Source: Anaeromyxobacter dehalogenans 2CP-C (GTDB lineage: Bacteria; Myxococcota; Myxococcia; Myxococcales; Anaeromyxobacteraceae). From it: DNA of 64,000 bases. Positions 11,509 through 20,148 of this stretch are shown here, piece by piece. The position numbers and the translations under genes were made by a program. Within the stretch, counting starts at the first letter, position 1. Each line of letters begins with the position of its first letter. Location: positions 1-64,000 of the forward strand of contig NC_007760.1 of NCBI RefSeq assembly GCF_000013385.1. Direction: 5' to 3'. The notes under the pieces were generated by a model. That model was given only the letters and a program-made list of their open reading frames with translations. It did not search any database and was not told the origin of the DNA.

Positions 11509-12537
11509 CTAGAGGCGCTGGAAGCGGCGGTCCTTCAGATCGTCCTGCTGCCGCGACTTCCGGTCGTCCTTCTTGCCGCCGTCGCCCTTGTCGCCCTTGT
11601 CGTCCCGGCGGCCCTGGCCGTTACCGCCGCCGCGGGCGTCGTCCCGCGGCGCCGGGGCGGGAGCCGGGGCCGGCGCGGCGCGGCCGGGCGGCGTCCCACC
11701 GTGGCCGGGGGGCTGGACGTTTCCTCGGTCGTTTCCTCGGCCGGGCGCGGGGTAGGCCGGCGCGGCCTGGCCGGGCGGCGTGCCGCCGTGTCCCGGGGGC
11801 AGGGTCCCGTGGCCGGGGGCGTCGTCGCGGTGGCCGCGCTCGTCGGGGGCCGGCGCCGGCGCCGGGGCGGGGACGGGGCGGCCGGGGTACGGGGCCGGGG
11901 CCGGCAGTGGAGCGGGGGCCGGCGCGGGCGCGGGGCGGCCCGGGTACGGGCGATCCGGATACGGGGCCGGGGCGGGCGCGGGGGCCGGGGCCGGCCGGCC
12001 GGGATACGGGGCGGGCGCGGGACGGCCCGGGTACGGCGCCGGCGCGGGGGCCGGTGCGGGCCGCGACGGATACGGCGCCGGGCGCGAGGGCCAGTAGGCC
12101 GGCGGCGGCGGGCGCTCGGGGCGCCAGTTGCCGCGGTAGGCCCAGCCGCGCCCGCGACGCCATTGCCAGTCGTTGCCGCGCGGTGGGTAGTAGTCGTGGC
12201 GATGCGGGCCGCGGACGTAGCACCAGCCGCCGCCCGGCACCGGGTGGCCTTCCCAGTACGTGAAGACGAGCGGGCCCCGGTAGAAGTAGTAGCCGCCGTC
12301 GAGCACGTAGGCCGACGGCTGGTCGGGGTAGTAGTCGTGCCAGTGCGCGCCGGGCTCGTAGCACCAGCCGCCGCCGAACGTGTCGGGCACGAAGTGCTCG
12401 CCGTAGTACCAGACCTGCAGCGGCTGCGGCGGCGCGGGCATCGCGACCGGCGGCGGCTCGGACGGCACCGGCGTCGCGACCACGCAGCCCGAGGCGGCGA
12501 TCGCGAGCGGCGCGAGGATGGCGAGGGTGCGCTTCAT
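11509..12537 (-). CDS. Pro/Ala-rich lipoprotein with repeated PAPAPYPGR units
   Basis: The 342-residue product opens MKRTLAILAPLAIAASGC, a lipoprotein signal with Cys18 as the lipidation site. Residues 20-120 contain two related units, GGWCYEPGAHWHDYYP and GGWCYVRGPHRHDYYP (about 56-71 and 103-118), rich in Tyr, Trp and His. The middle is a long low-complexity run of Pro-Ala dipeptides punctuated by YPGRP. The tail is highly charged (KDDRKSRQQDDLKDRRFQRL). I chose ATG 12537 because it gives the signal peptide and follows GAGGAG. Pro-Ala runs often span the periplasm, so an envelope-tethering role is possible but unproven. Confidence 0.75.
   Translation of the reverse strand: MKRTLAILAPLAIAASGCVVATPVPSEPPPVAMPAPPQPLQVWYYGEHFVPDTFGGGWCYEPGAHWHDYYPDQPSAYVLDGGYYFYRGPLVFTYWEGHPVPGGGWCYVRGPHRHDYYPPRGNDWQWRRGRGWAYRGNWRPERPPPPAYWPSRPAPYPSRPAPAPAPAPYPGRPAPAPYPGRPAPAPAPAPAPYPDRPYPGRPAPAPAPAPLPAPAPYPGRPVPAPAPAPAPDERGHRDDAPGHGTLPPGHGGTPPGQAAPAYPAPGRGNDRGNVQPPGHGGTPPGRAAPAPAPAPAPRDDARGGGNGQGRRDDKGDKGDGGKKDDRKSRQQDDLKDRRFQRL
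11630..12110. repeat. Degenerate tandem repeat encoding Pro-Ala-Tyr-Pro-Gly-Arg units
   Basis: Within the lipoprotein gene, GC-only words of the GCCGGGGCGGG/GGCGCGGG type recur with CCGGGGTACGGG-like interruptions. At protein level they spell runs of PA and YPGRP. Such DNA is prone to slippage, so copy number may differ between strains. Confidence 0.6.
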
Positions 12538-12880
12538 GGTGGGCTCCTCGGAGCGGCGCGCTCCACGGGATCGACGGGCGGCGCGCCGTCGAAATTCGAG
12601 CGCGAGCATAGCAGCGGCCATGCCACCGCCGAACCCCGCGGAACGACGCGCGTGGGCGCGGATGTGCGCGCGCGCCCGCGGCACGGCGTGAAGCGGGCGC
12701 ACGCCGGGTGGCTGGTCGGTGGCGGCATGCTCCAGCGCCGCGCAGCGGCGCCCGCGGGGACCTTGCGCGCGCCCGCGACGGCGGGCGCGCAAGGTCACGG
12801 GCCCCGCGAAGCAGGAGTGGGGCCCCGACGCCCTTCGGCGAGCTCAGGGCGGCGGGGCGAGGGCGCAGCCCTCGTCGTGA
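12538..12880. other. Intergenic region between the Pro-rich lipoprotein and DsbA-fold genes
   Basis: This 343-base stretch holds no supported gene. The lipoprotein ribosome-binding site GAGGAG lies just upstream of 12537. A long hairpin sits at 12760-12795, and a CGCCCTTCGGCGAGCTCAGG repeat-like element near 12829-12852 resembles the dispersed repeat seen elsewhere. Both lie just past the 3' end of the minus-strand gene that stops at 12881. Confidence 0.5.
12760..12795. terminator. GC-rich hairpin downstream of the DsbA-fold gene
   Basis: ACCTTGCGCGC...GCCCGC pairs with GCGGGCGCGCAAGGT around a short GAC-type loop, with one two-base bulge. It lies about 86 bases past the stop at 12881 and may end its transcript. 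No T tract is present. Confidence 0.4.
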
Positions 12881-13549
12881 TCAGTGGAGTGTCTTGAGAG
12901 GTGCGAGGCCGAGCCTGGCCGACGCGTACCGCTGCAGCACGGTCCGGTACTCGTCCACCGAGCGCGGGCCGGTCACCAGCCACTCGTCGCCGATGACGAG
13001 CGCAGGCGCGCCGCGGATGCCCTTGTCGAACGCGCTCTCGTGGACCTCGCGCACGCGCCGCTCGGTGGCGGGCGCGGCCAGCGCGCCGGCGAAGCGGTGC
13101 AGGTCGAGCCCGGCCCGGTCGGCGAGCTCGAGCAGCACGTCGGTGCGCGCCACGTTGAGCCCGCGCACCAGCGACGCCTCGCGGATGGCGTGGCGCAGCG
13201 CGGCCTCGCGGCCAGGGCCCTGCAGCCGCGCGGCGGCGAGCGCGGTGAGCGCCGGGATGGAGGTGAGCGGCGGATCCGGCGAGAGCCAGAGGTCGTCGGT
13301 GACCGCCGCCGCCTCGGGCTCGCGCGCGGCCTTGCGCGCGGCGCGGGCGAGCGCGCGCCGCTCGGACTTGGTCATGGCGCGCGGCTCGAGCCGGGTGGGG
13401 TACGGCTCGAGCTGGAGCGCGCCGAACGCGCCCTCGACGTCCTCGAGCGCGGCGAGGATGCGCCGCTCGGCCACCAGGCACCACGGTGAGAGCGGATCCT
13501 CGTAGAGGACCAGCGCGACGGGTTGTGCGTGACGGTAGTGGGGGGACAC
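12881..13549 (-). CDS. DsbA-family (FrnE/HCCA isomerase-like) thioredoxin-fold protein
   Basis: The 222-residue protein begins VALVLYEDPLSPWCLVAE, the first strand and active-site turn of FrnE-like DsbA proteins, where CPWC is common. Here the first Cys is Ser (SPWC), so a classical dithiol-disulfide cycle is not possible with this motif alone. The rest fits the helical insertion and C-terminal segment RGAPALVIGDEWLVTGPRSVDEY, with the cis-Pro region in GAPAL. There is no signal peptide, so it is probably cytoplasmic. It starts at GTG with a weak ribosome-binding site. Substrate unknown. Confidence 0.72.
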   Translation of the reverse strand: MSPHYRHAQPVALVLYEDPLSPWCLVAERRILAALEDVEGAFGALQLEPYPTRLEPRAMTKSERRALARAARKAAREPEAAAVTDDLWLSPDPPLTSIPALTALAAARLQGPGREAALRHAIREASLVRGLNVARTDVLLELADRAGLDLHRFAGALAAPATERRVREVHESAFDKGIRGAPALVIGDEWLVTGPRSVDEYRTVLQRYASARLGLAPLKTLH

Positions 13550-13669
13550 GACGGGCGCGGATTCTACTCGGGCGCGCGCGCCGCGCAGAAGCGACGGGCG
13601 GCTGCCTGCTCCCCCGTGTCACGCGAGCCGGCGACTGCGCGCGACACCCACACGACGCAGGGTGAAGCG

Positions 13670-14653
13670 TCAGGCGAGGTGGCCGCTCGCGTACCCCGAC
13701 TGCCGCGCGCTCGCGAACTCCACCGCGTGCCGCACGTACAGGGCCGCGATGTCGAGCCCGGTGGCCGCCTCCAGCCCCTCGAAGCCCGGCGAGCTGTTGA
13801 CCTCCATGATCTTCGGGCCGGTGCGGGCCTCGAGCATGTCCACGCCCGCCACCTCGAGCCCCATGACCCGGGCCGCCTTCACCGCGGTCTCCGCGTACTC
13901 GCGCCCGAGCTCGAGCGACTCGGCCACCCCGCCGCGGTGGATGTTGGAGCGGAACTCGCCGGCGCGCGCGGTGCGCCGCATGGCCGCCACCACCCGGTCG
14001 CCGACCACCAGCGCGCGGACGTCCCGGCCCTTCGACTCGGCCACCAGCTCCTGCAGCAGGATCTCCTGGCCGAGGGTCCAGAGCGTGTCGAGCAGCCCGC
14101 GCACCTCCAGCTCGGTGTTGGCGATCATCACGCCCACGCCCTGGCTCCCCTGGATGAGCTTGATGATGCAGGGCAGCCCGCCCACCATCTGCACCGCCTC
14201 CGGCACCTCCTCGCGGTAGCGGCACATCACCGTGCGCGGGATGTCGATGCCGAAGCGGGAGAGGAGCTGCAGGGCGCGCAGCTTGTCGCGCGAGCGGCCG
14301 ATGGGCGTGGCGGCGGCCAGCACCGGGACGCCCATCAGGTCGAACTGGTTCACCACCGCGACGCCGTAGCCGGTGATGGAGGCGCCGATCCGGGGGATGA
14401 CCACGTGGACGTCGGTCGCGAGGACCTCCTCGCCCAGGTAGAAGATCCGCGGCCGGTCGCGCGCCAGCACCATGTTGCAGCGCAGGGTGTCGAGCACGCG
14501 CGGGGCGTGGCCGAGGGCGGTCGCCGCCTCGATCAGGCGGCGGGTGGAGTAGAGCCGCGGGTTGCGCGACAGGATGGCGACGCCGAGCCCGCCTTCCGGG
14601 CGCGGGCGGGCGGCGGCGCGCTTCGCGCGGGCGGTCTTCTTGCCAGGGGGCAT
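13670..14653 (-). CDS. rimK: RimK-family ATP-grasp alpha-L-glutamate ligase
   Basis: RimK enzymes add glutamate residues to ribosomal protein S6 or related acceptors using ATP. The 327-residue product has the N-terminal segment VAILSRNPRLYSTRRLIEAA, very like RimK, followed by the ATP-grasp core: KLRALQLLSRFGI, GLPCIIKLIQGSQGVGVM (ATP-binding loop) and VAGVDMLEARTGPKIMEVNSSPGFEGLE with the Mg-binding E and N. I chose ATG 14653, since the Lys/Arg-rich leader is short and the preceding region is promoter-like. Whether the target is S6 or another protein cannot be told from sequence. Confidence 0.88.
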   Translation of the reverse strand: MPPGKKTARAKRAAARPRPEGGLGVAILSRNPRLYSTRRLIEAATALGHAPRVLDTLRCNMVLARDRPRIFYLGEEVLATDVHVVIPRIGASITGYGVAVVNQFDLMGVPVLAAATPIGRSRDKLRALQLLSRFGIDIPRTVMCRYREEVPEAVQMVGGLPCIIKLIQGSQGVGVMIANTELEVRGLLDTLWTLGQEILLQELVAESKGRDVRALVVGDRVVAAMRRTARAGEFRSNIHRGGVAESLELGREYAETAVKAARVMGLEVAGVDMLEARTGPKIMEVNSSPGFEGLEAATGLDIAALYVRHAVEFASARQSGYASGHLA

Positions 14654-14720
14654 GGGCGCGGGAAGGTTAGCGGCCTTCCCCCGCCCCCGCAACGCGCCGC
14701 GCCGCGCGGAAAACCGTTCG

Positions 14721-14749
14721 TTGATCCCGCCCCCCTCGGCTGCTAGAAC
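14721..14749 (+). promoter_or_regulatory. Sigma-70-like promoter for the ileS-lspA-lgt operon
   Basis: TTGATC (14721-14726) and TAGAAC (14744-14749) have a 17-base spacer. Transcription would begin near 14756, which excludes the in-frame TTG at 14752 and supports GTG 14776 as the ileS start. Confidence 0.55.
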
Positions 14750-14775
14750 CCTTGTCTTTCCGAGGCGAAAGAGCC

Positions 14776-17616
14776 GTGGACTCCAAATACAGCGTCAACC
14801 TCCCGAAGACCGACTTCCCGATGAAGGCGAACCTCCCGCAGCGGGAGCCGGAGATCCTGCGCCAGTGGGAGGAGCAGGCGATCTTCCAGCGCCTCGTCGC
14901 CCAGAACGCGGGCAGGCCCGGGGCGAAGCGGTTCGTCCTTCACGACGGCCCGCCCTACGCGAACGGCGACATCCACATCGGCCACGCCCTCAACAAGATC
15001 CTGAAGGACGTGGTGGTGAAGTACCGCAACCTGAACGGCGAGGTGGCGGACTACATCCCGGGCTGGGACTGCCACGGCCTGCCCATCGAGCTGAAGGTGG
15101 ACAAGGAGCTCGGGCCGAAGAAGCGCGAGCTCGATCGCCCGGCCATCATCGAGGCCTGCCGCAAGTACGCGCAGAAGTGGATCGAGAAGCAGCGCGAGTC
15201 GTTCAAGCGCCTCGGCGTGTTCGGCCGGTGGGAGACGCCGTACGCGACGATGTCGCGCGGCTACGAGGCGGAGATCGTCCGCACGTTCGCCCGCGCCGCC
15301 GAGAAGGGCTTCCTCTACCGCGGCAAGAAGCCGGTCTACTGGTGCATCACCGACCGGACGGCGCTCGCCGAGGCCGAGGTCGAGTACGAGCAGCACCGCT
15401 CGCCGTCGATCTACGTCGCGTTCGACCTGGTCTCGAAGCTGCCCGACCCGAAGCTCGCCGGCCGCCCGGCGCGCCTCGTCATCTGGACCACCACGCCCTG
15501 GACGCTGCCCGCCAACCTGGCGGTGGCCGCGCACCCGGAGTTCACCTACGTCGCCTACGACCTGAACGGCCAGGTGGTGGTGGTGGCGAAGGACCTGCTC
15601 GCCGGCTTCCTCGCCGACGTGGCGCCCGGCGAGCTGTCGGTGACGGACGTCCCGGCGCCGCACTCGCCTCCCGCCCACGAGGCCGCCACCGGCGGCGGCG
15701 GCACCGTGCTCGCGCCGCACCTCGCCCACCCCGAGCGCGTGCTCGCCCACCTCGACGGCAGCGCGCTCGAGGGGCTGCGCTACCGGCACCCGTTCCTCGA
15801 CCGCGAGTCGCAGGTGATCCTCGGCGATCACGTGACGCTCGAGGCCGGCACCGGCCTCGTGCACACCGCGCCCGGGCACGGCCAGGAGGACTACGTCGTC
15901 GGCCTGCGCTACGGGCTCGAGGTGCTGAACCCGGTGGACGGCGCCGGCCGCTTCACCGAGCGGGCGGGCAAGTACGCGGGCAAGAAGATCTTCGAGGCGA
16001 ACCCCGAGATCGTCGCCGACCTCGCCGCCTCCGGGCACCTGCTCTCCGACCCGAAGGCCAGCCTCGAGCACAGCTACCCGCACTGCTGGCGCTGCCACAA
16101 CCCGGTGGTGTTCCGCGCCACCGACCAGTGGTTCCTCTCGCTCGAGCACGCGGACCTCCGCAAGGCGACGCTCGCCGAGATCGACCGGGTGCGCTGGATC
16201 CCGCACTGGGGCCGCGAGCGCATCCACAACATGATCGAGAACCGGCCCGACTGGTGCGTCTCGCGCCAGCGGACCTGGGGCGTGCCGATCCCGGTGTTCT
16301 ACTGCGAGGGCTGCAACGAGGCGCTGCTCTCGCCGCCGGTGATGGAGCGCGTGGCGGCGGCGTTCGAGGCGGAGGGCATGGAGGCGTGGTACCGCCACCC
16401 ACCCGCCGACTTCACCCAGGGTGCCGCCTGCCCGAAGTGCGGAAAGACCGAGTTCCGCCGCGAGCAGGACATCCTCGACGTGTGGTGGGACTCGGGCGTG
16501 TCCTGGGCGGCGGTGATCGAGCGCGAGGGCCTCGAGCTGCCGGTGGACCTGTACCTCGAGGGCTCCGACCAGCACCGCGGCTGGTTCCACTCGTCGCTGC
16601 TCACCTCCATGGCGTTGCGCGGCGCGGCGCCCTACCGCGCGGTGCTCACCCACGGCTTCATCCTCGACCAGCACGGCAAGGCGATGTCGAAGAGCGCCGG
16701 CAACGGGATCGAGCCGTCGGAGATCATCAAGAAGTACGGCGCGGACATCCTGCGGCTGTGGGTGAGCGCCTCCGACTACCGCGACGACATCGGCCTCGGC
16801 GACCAGATCCTGGCCGGCCTGGCCGAGGGCTACCGCAAGATCCGCAACACCATCCGCTACGCGCTCGGCGCGCTCGACGGCTTCGACCCGGCGCGCGACG
16901 CGGTGCCGGAGGCGGAGCTCGAGCCCATCGACCGCTGGGCGCTCGCGCGCCTCGCCGCCTGGGACGAGAAGGTGGCGAAGGCGTACGAGGACTACGAGTT
17001 CCACCTCGCCTACCACGCCACCATGCAGTTCTGCGCGGTGGAGCTGTCGGCGCTCTACTTCGACGTCATCAAGGACCGCCTCTACACCTGGAAGGCCGAC
17101 GGGCGGCAGCGCCGCTCGGCGCAGACGGCGCTCCACGCCATCGCGCAGGACCTCATCCGGCTGCTCGCGCCCATCCTGTCCTTCACCGCGAGCGAGGCCT
17201 GGTCCTACCTGCCGGGCCGGCCCACCGAGAGCGTGTGGCTGGCCGGCCTGCCGCGCCGCGCGCGCCCGGCCGACGCCGACGCGCTCGAGGCGCGCTACGG
17301 GAAGCTCTTCGAGGTGCGCGGGGTGGTGCAGTCGAAGCTGGAGGAGGCGCGCCGCGCGAAGCTCATCGGCTCGGGCCTCGAGGCGATGGTGACGGTCCGC
17401 GCCGAGGGCGAGCAGCGGCGGCTCCTCGAGGAGGCGCGCGCCGAGCTGCCCGCGCTGTTCATCGTCTCGAAGGTGGTGCTCGCCGCCGGCCCGCTGTCCG
17501 CCGAGGTGGCGCGCGCGCCGGGCGTGAAGTGCGAGCGGTGCTGGATCTACGCGGAGGAGGTGGGCCGCGACGCGGCCCACCCGACGCTGTGCGCGAAGTG
17601 CGTGGGCAACCTGTGA
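14776..17616 (+). CDS. ileS: Isoleucyl-tRNA synthetase
   Basis: This class I synthetase charges tRNA-Ile and edits valine. The 946-residue protein starts MDSKYSVNLPKTDFPM, aligned with the usual short IleRS N-terminus. HIGH is at residues 67-70 (GDIHIGHALNK), the KMSKS-type loop KAMSKS at 635-640, and the editing domain (TTPWTLPANLA) between them. The C-terminal zinc finger is C919-x2-C922 and C939-x2-C942. The bacterial type 1 layout with its zinc tail is complete. lspA begins in the stop codon (TGATG), so the genes are translationally coupled, an arrangement also known in Escherichia coli. Confidence 0.97.
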   Translation: MDSKYSVNLPKTDFPMKANLPQREPEILRQWEEQAIFQRLVAQNAGRPGAKRFVLHDGPPYANGDIHIGHALNKILKDVVVKYRNLNGEVADYIPGWDCHGLPIELKVDKELGPKKRELDRPAIIEACRKYAQKWIEKQRESFKRLGVFGRWETPYATMSRGYEAEIVRTFARAAEKGFLYRGKKPVYWCITDRTALAEAEVEYEQHRSPSIYVAFDLVSKLPDPKLAGRPARLVIWTTTPWTLPANLAVAAHPEFTYVAYDLNGQVVVVAKDLLAGFLADVAPGELSVTDVPAPHSPPAHEAATGGGGTVLAPHLAHPERVLAHLDGSALEGLRYRHPFLDRESQVILGDHVTLEAGTGLVHTAPGHGQEDYVVGLRYGLEVLNPVDGAGRFTERAGKYAGKKIFEANPEIVADLAASGHLLSDPKASLEHSYPHCWRCHNPVVFRATDQWFLSLEHADLRKATLAEIDRVRWIPHWGRERIHNMIENRPDWCVSRQRTWGVPIPVFYCEGCNEALLSPPVMERVAAAFEAEGMEAWYRHPPADFTQGAACPKCGKTEFRREQDILDVWWDSGVSWAAVIEREGLELPVDLYLEGSDQHRGWFHSSLLTSMALRGAAPYRAVLTHGFILDQHGKAMSKSAGNGIEPSEIIKKYGADILRLWVSASDYRDDIGLGDQILAGLAEGYRKIRNTIRYALGALDGFDPARDAVPEAELEPIDRWALARLAAWDEKVAKAYEDYEFHLAYHATMQFCAVELSALYFDVIKDRLYTWKADGRQRRSAQTALHAIAQDLIRLLAPILSFTASEAWSYLPGRPTESVWLAGLPRRARPADADALEARYGKLFEVRGVVQSKLEEARRAKLIGSGLEAMVTVRAEGEQRRLLEEARAELPALFIVSKVVLAAGPLSAEVARAPGVKCERCWIYAEEVGRDAAHPTLCAKCVGNL

Positions 17617-18236
17617 TGCGGCGACCGGTCTCGAAGTGGGCGCTCCTCGCCCTCCTGTTCACGGCGCTGCTCGCCGCGGACCAGTGGACGAAGTACCTGG
17701 CCGTGGAGCGCCTCACCGTGGTGTTCGAGCGCGGCGGCGACGAGACGCTCGCGGAGCGGGTCCGCGGCTTCTACACGTACCGTCACCTCGAGCCGCTCTC
17801 CACCGAGCCGTACTACGTGTGGCGGCCGGTGTGGCGGATGAACTACGTGGAGAACCCCGGCGCGGCGTGGGGCCTGTTCCGCGGCCACTCGCAGTTCTTC
17901 CGCAACGCGTTCTTCACGCTCGTGTCGGTCGCCGCGGTGGCGTTCATCCTCCACTACTACCGCAAGCTCCGGCAGGACCAGCGCTACCTGCAGGTGGCGC
18001 TCGGGCTCGTGCTGGCCGGCGCGGTCGGCAACTTCGTGGACCGGCTCGCCCGCCGCTACGTCATCGACTTCATCGAGTGGTACTGGTGGAACCGGCCCGA
18101 CATCCGCTGGCCCACCTTCAACGTCGCCGACTCGCTCATCGTGGTGGGCGTCGCCATGCTCGTCCTGCACCCCGGCTCGAGGCGCGAGGCGGCGCGCGCG
18201 CCGGCGCGGCGCGACGCGGCGGCCGAGCGCGTCTAG
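17616..18236 (+). CDS. lspA: Lipoprotein signal peptidase (signal peptidase II)
   Basis: LspA is the inner-membrane aspartyl protease that removes signal peptides from diacylated prolipoproteins. The 206-residue protein has four hydrophobic segments, and the catalytic Asp pair is visible as D151 (YVIDFI) and D172 (FNVADS). The conserved NYVENPGAAWG and GNFVDR blocks are present. The loop between the first membrane segment and NYVENPG is about 40 residues longer than in Escherichia coli, carrying a Tyr-rich VRGFYTYRHLEP region. It overlaps ileS by one base; lgt follows after 12 bases. Confidence 0.95.
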   Translation: MRRPVSKWALLALLFTALLAADQWTKYLAVERLTVVFERGGDETLAERVRGFYTYRHLEPLSTEPYYVWRPVWRMNYVENPGAAWGLFRGHSQFFRNAFFTLVSVAAVAFILHYYRKLRQDQRYLQVALGLVLAGAVGNFVDRLARRYVIDFIEWYWWNRPDIRWPTFNVADSLIVVGVAMLVLHPGSRREAARAPARRDAAAERV

Positions 18237-18248
18237 CCCTCGCCCCGC

Positions 18249-19154
18249 ATGCTCCCCGTCCTCTTCCGGATCCCGCTGCCCGGCGGCGCCTCGCTGCCGC
18301 TCCACACCTACGGGCTGCTCATCGCCATCGGCTTCATGGTGGGCATCTGGCTGGCCCAGCGCGAGGCGGTCCGGCGCGGGCAGGATCCCCGGCGGCTCGC
18401 CGACCTGGCGTTCTGGATCCTGGTCTCGGCGCTGGTGGGCAGCCGCGTCTACTACATGCTCGTGAACCCCGGCGAGTTCTTCTCGCCGGCGCGGTTCCTG
18501 GTCGAGACGCCGTTCGGGCGCATCCCGCGCGTGCTCGCGATCTGGCAGGGCGGGCTCGTCTTCTACGGCGGGTTCATCGGGGCGGCGCTCACCGCGGCCT
18601 GGTACCTGCGCCGCCACCGGATGGGCTTCCTCGAGCACGCCGACACGCTCATCCCCTCGGTGGCGCTCGGACACTTCTTCGGGCGGCTCGGCTGCTTCGG
18701 CGCCGGCTGCTGCTGGGGCGACGTCGCCCACGGCCACCTGCCCTGGGCCGCCCGCTTCCCGCCCGAGTCGCTCGCGTTCCAGTCGTTCGCCGACCGGCCC
18801 GATCCGGGCCAGTACCTGGCGCCCGACCGGCTCGCCACGCTGCCGCTCCACCCCACCCAGCTCTACGAGGCGTTCGGCGAGCTCGGGCTGTTCCTCCTGC
18901 TCGTGCTCGTGGTCCGCCCCCGGAAGCGGTTCCACGGCCAGGTGCTCGCCGCGTGGCTGATGCTGTACGCGGTGCTGCGCACCGGCGTGGAGGCGTTCCG
19001 CGGCGACGTGGAGCGCGGCGTCATCCTCGGGCTCGGGGTGGGCCAGTGGACGTCGATCGCGATCTTCGCGGCAGGTGCGACGGTGTGGGCGCGCGCGCGC
19101 CGTCCCGCGCCGGCCGGCGCCGGCCCGGCCGCGGCGCCCGCCGGCGGGCGTTGA
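18249..19154 (+). CDS. lgt: Prolipoprotein diacylglyceryl transferase
   Basis: Lgt transfers diacylglycerol from phosphatidylglycerol to the lipobox Cys, the first step of lipoprotein maturation. The 301-residue polytopic protein has the N-terminal HTYGLLIAIGF motif and the Lgt signature region GHFFGRLGCFGAGCCWG (near 141-157). The GRxGN of many Lgt proteins is GRLGC here, as in other delta-type members. HPTQLYEAFGE and the late Arg-rich segment RTGVEAFRGD follow. Placing lgt after lspA groups the first two maturation steps in one transcript. Confidence 0.93.
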   Translation: MLPVLFRIPLPGGASLPLHTYGLLIAIGFMVGIWLAQREAVRRGQDPRRLADLAFWILVSALVGSRVYYMLVNPGEFFSPARFLVETPFGRIPRVLAIWQGGLVFYGGFIGAALTAAWYLRRHRMGFLEHADTLIPSVALGHFFGRLGCFGAGCCWGDVAHGHLPWAARFPPESLAFQSFADRPDPGQYLAPDRLATLPLHPTQLYEAFGELGLFLLLVLVVRPRKRFHGQVLAAWLMLYAVLRTGVEAFRGDVERGVILGLGVGQWTSIAIFAAGATVWARARRPAPAGAGPAAAPAGGR

Positions 19155-19180
19155 TGTCCGGGCGCCGGCGCCGATAGACT
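19151..19180 (+). promoter_or_regulatory. Sigma-70-like promoter overlapping the lgt stop
   Basis: TTGATG (19151-19156) and TAGACT (19175-19180) are separated by 18 bases. The predicted transcript would start almost at the GTG 19187 start of the next gene, implying a leaderless or very short leader, or a slightly different start site. Confidence 0.4.
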
Positions 19181-19186
19181 CGGCCC

Positions 19187-19912
19187 GTGGCGCTCCCTCC
19201 GCAGAAGCCCGGACGTCCCGCCGGTCCCCCGCCGTCCGCGGAGGAGGCCGCGCGCGCCGCGCGCCACGCCACCGACGAGCTCACCGACGAGACCGCCAAG
19301 CTGGAGGAGGAGCTCGAGGCGCTGAAGGCGAGGTACGAGCAGTACTTCCTCGGCACCGAGCGGCGCGAGCCCGCGCGCTGGCGCGACGAGGTGCGCAAGA
19401 AGGTGCTCCGGCTGAAGGGCGCGTTCACCCGCAACACCGGGCTCCGCTTCCGGATCCAGTCGCTCCACGCGCGCTACCTGTCCTATGAGCGGCTGTGGCA
19501 GCGGAGCGTGCGCGAGCGCGAGGAGGGCACCTACCGGCGCGACCTCGTGAAGGCGCGGCGCCGCGCGGGCGAGGCCGAGGCCGCGCCCGGCAACGCGGCC
19601 GCCCCGGCGCCCGCCGCGACGCCGTCACCATCGGTGAACGCCTCGGCGCCGCCGGCCCGCACCCCTGCGCCGCCGACATCGGCGCCGCCCGCCGGCGGCG
19701 ACGAGGCGCGGATGCGAGCGCTCTACGACGCGTACATCGCGGCGAAGCGGCAGTGCAACGAGGACGTCTCGCGGCTCAGCTACGACGTGGTCGCCCGCAG
19801 CGTGGCGAAGCAGGTCCCCGAGGTCATGGCGCGGTTCAAGGCCAAGGCGGTGGACTTCCGCGTCGAGGTGAAGGACGGCAAGGCGATCCTGAAGGCGATC
19901 CCCCGCGTCTGA
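19187..19912 (+). CDS. Coiled-coil protein of unknown function (myxobacterial MXAN_5187-like C-terminal region)
   Basis: The 241-residue protein has an N-terminal helical region with coiled-coil character (TAKLEEELEALKARYEQYFLGTERREP), a basic helix-rich stretch to about residue 130, a Pro/Ala-rich linker (about 135-170), and a C-terminal domain MRALYDAYIAAKRQCNEDVSRLSYDVV. From memory this architecture resembles proteins called MXAN_5187 family in myxobacteria; I cannot verify this here. No signal peptide or membrane segment is seen. Function unknown. Confidence 0.7.
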   Translation: MALPPQKPGRPAGPPPSAEEAARAARHATDELTDETAKLEEELEALKARYEQYFLGTERREPARWRDEVRKKVLRLKGAFTRNTGLRFRIQSLHARYLSYERLWQRSVREREEGTYRRDLVKARRRAGEAEAAPGNAAAPAPAATPSPSVNASAPPARTPAPPTSAPPAGGDEARMRALYDAYIAAKRQCNEDVSRLSYDVVARSVAKQVPEVMARFKAKAVDFRVEVKDGKAILKAIPRV

Positions 19913-20111
19913 CGCGGTTCGCGACCCCCGTACCCGGCGTCCGCCGGCGCTCGTCGTGAAACCCCACGACGTGGCGCGGGGCGGGCATCGCGCCCCGGAC
20001 GTGCGGCACGAAGGACATTCTCCTGTGGTGAAGCGGATCTCGGTGCCGACCACCGCGCGGGTGCCCTGTCACCGCCGGGAGGTTCCCTCGCACATGGTAA
20101 GTGACCAACGT

Positions 20112-20143
20112 CCTCCCCGAGCGTCTGCTGATGTGGGGGGAGG
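20112..20143 (+). promoter_or_regulatory. Hairpin that could occlude a ribosome-binding site
   Basis: CCTCCCC (20112-20118) is complementary to GGGGAGG (20137-20143), which is the Shine-Dalgarno-like tract just before the TTG start at 20149. The 18-base loop carries an ATG-containing segment. Pairing would hide the ribosome-binding site. Confidence 0.3.
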
Positions 20144-20148
20144 GGAGC

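Noticed and set aside
11630-12110. Regular repeats considered as a CRISPR array.
   Set aside because: The repeats are short, imperfect and in frame with a coding sequence; there are no equal-length unique spacers and no cas genes.
11621-12364. Possible alternative frames in the Pro-rich lipoprotein gene encoding Arg- or Gly-rich proteins.
   Set aside because: They arise from GC-only repeats read in other frames, and have no ribosome-binding site or signal peptide.
14752-14775. TTG 14752 as the ileS start.
   Set aside because: It lies three bases after the predicted -10 box and before the likely transcription start. GTG 14776 gives the usual IleRS N-terminus.
19913-20148. Riboswitch of the cyclic-di-GMP type before the small lipoprotein gene.
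   Set aside because: The conserved GEMM core was not found. Only a simple hairpin across the ribosome-binding tract is visible.
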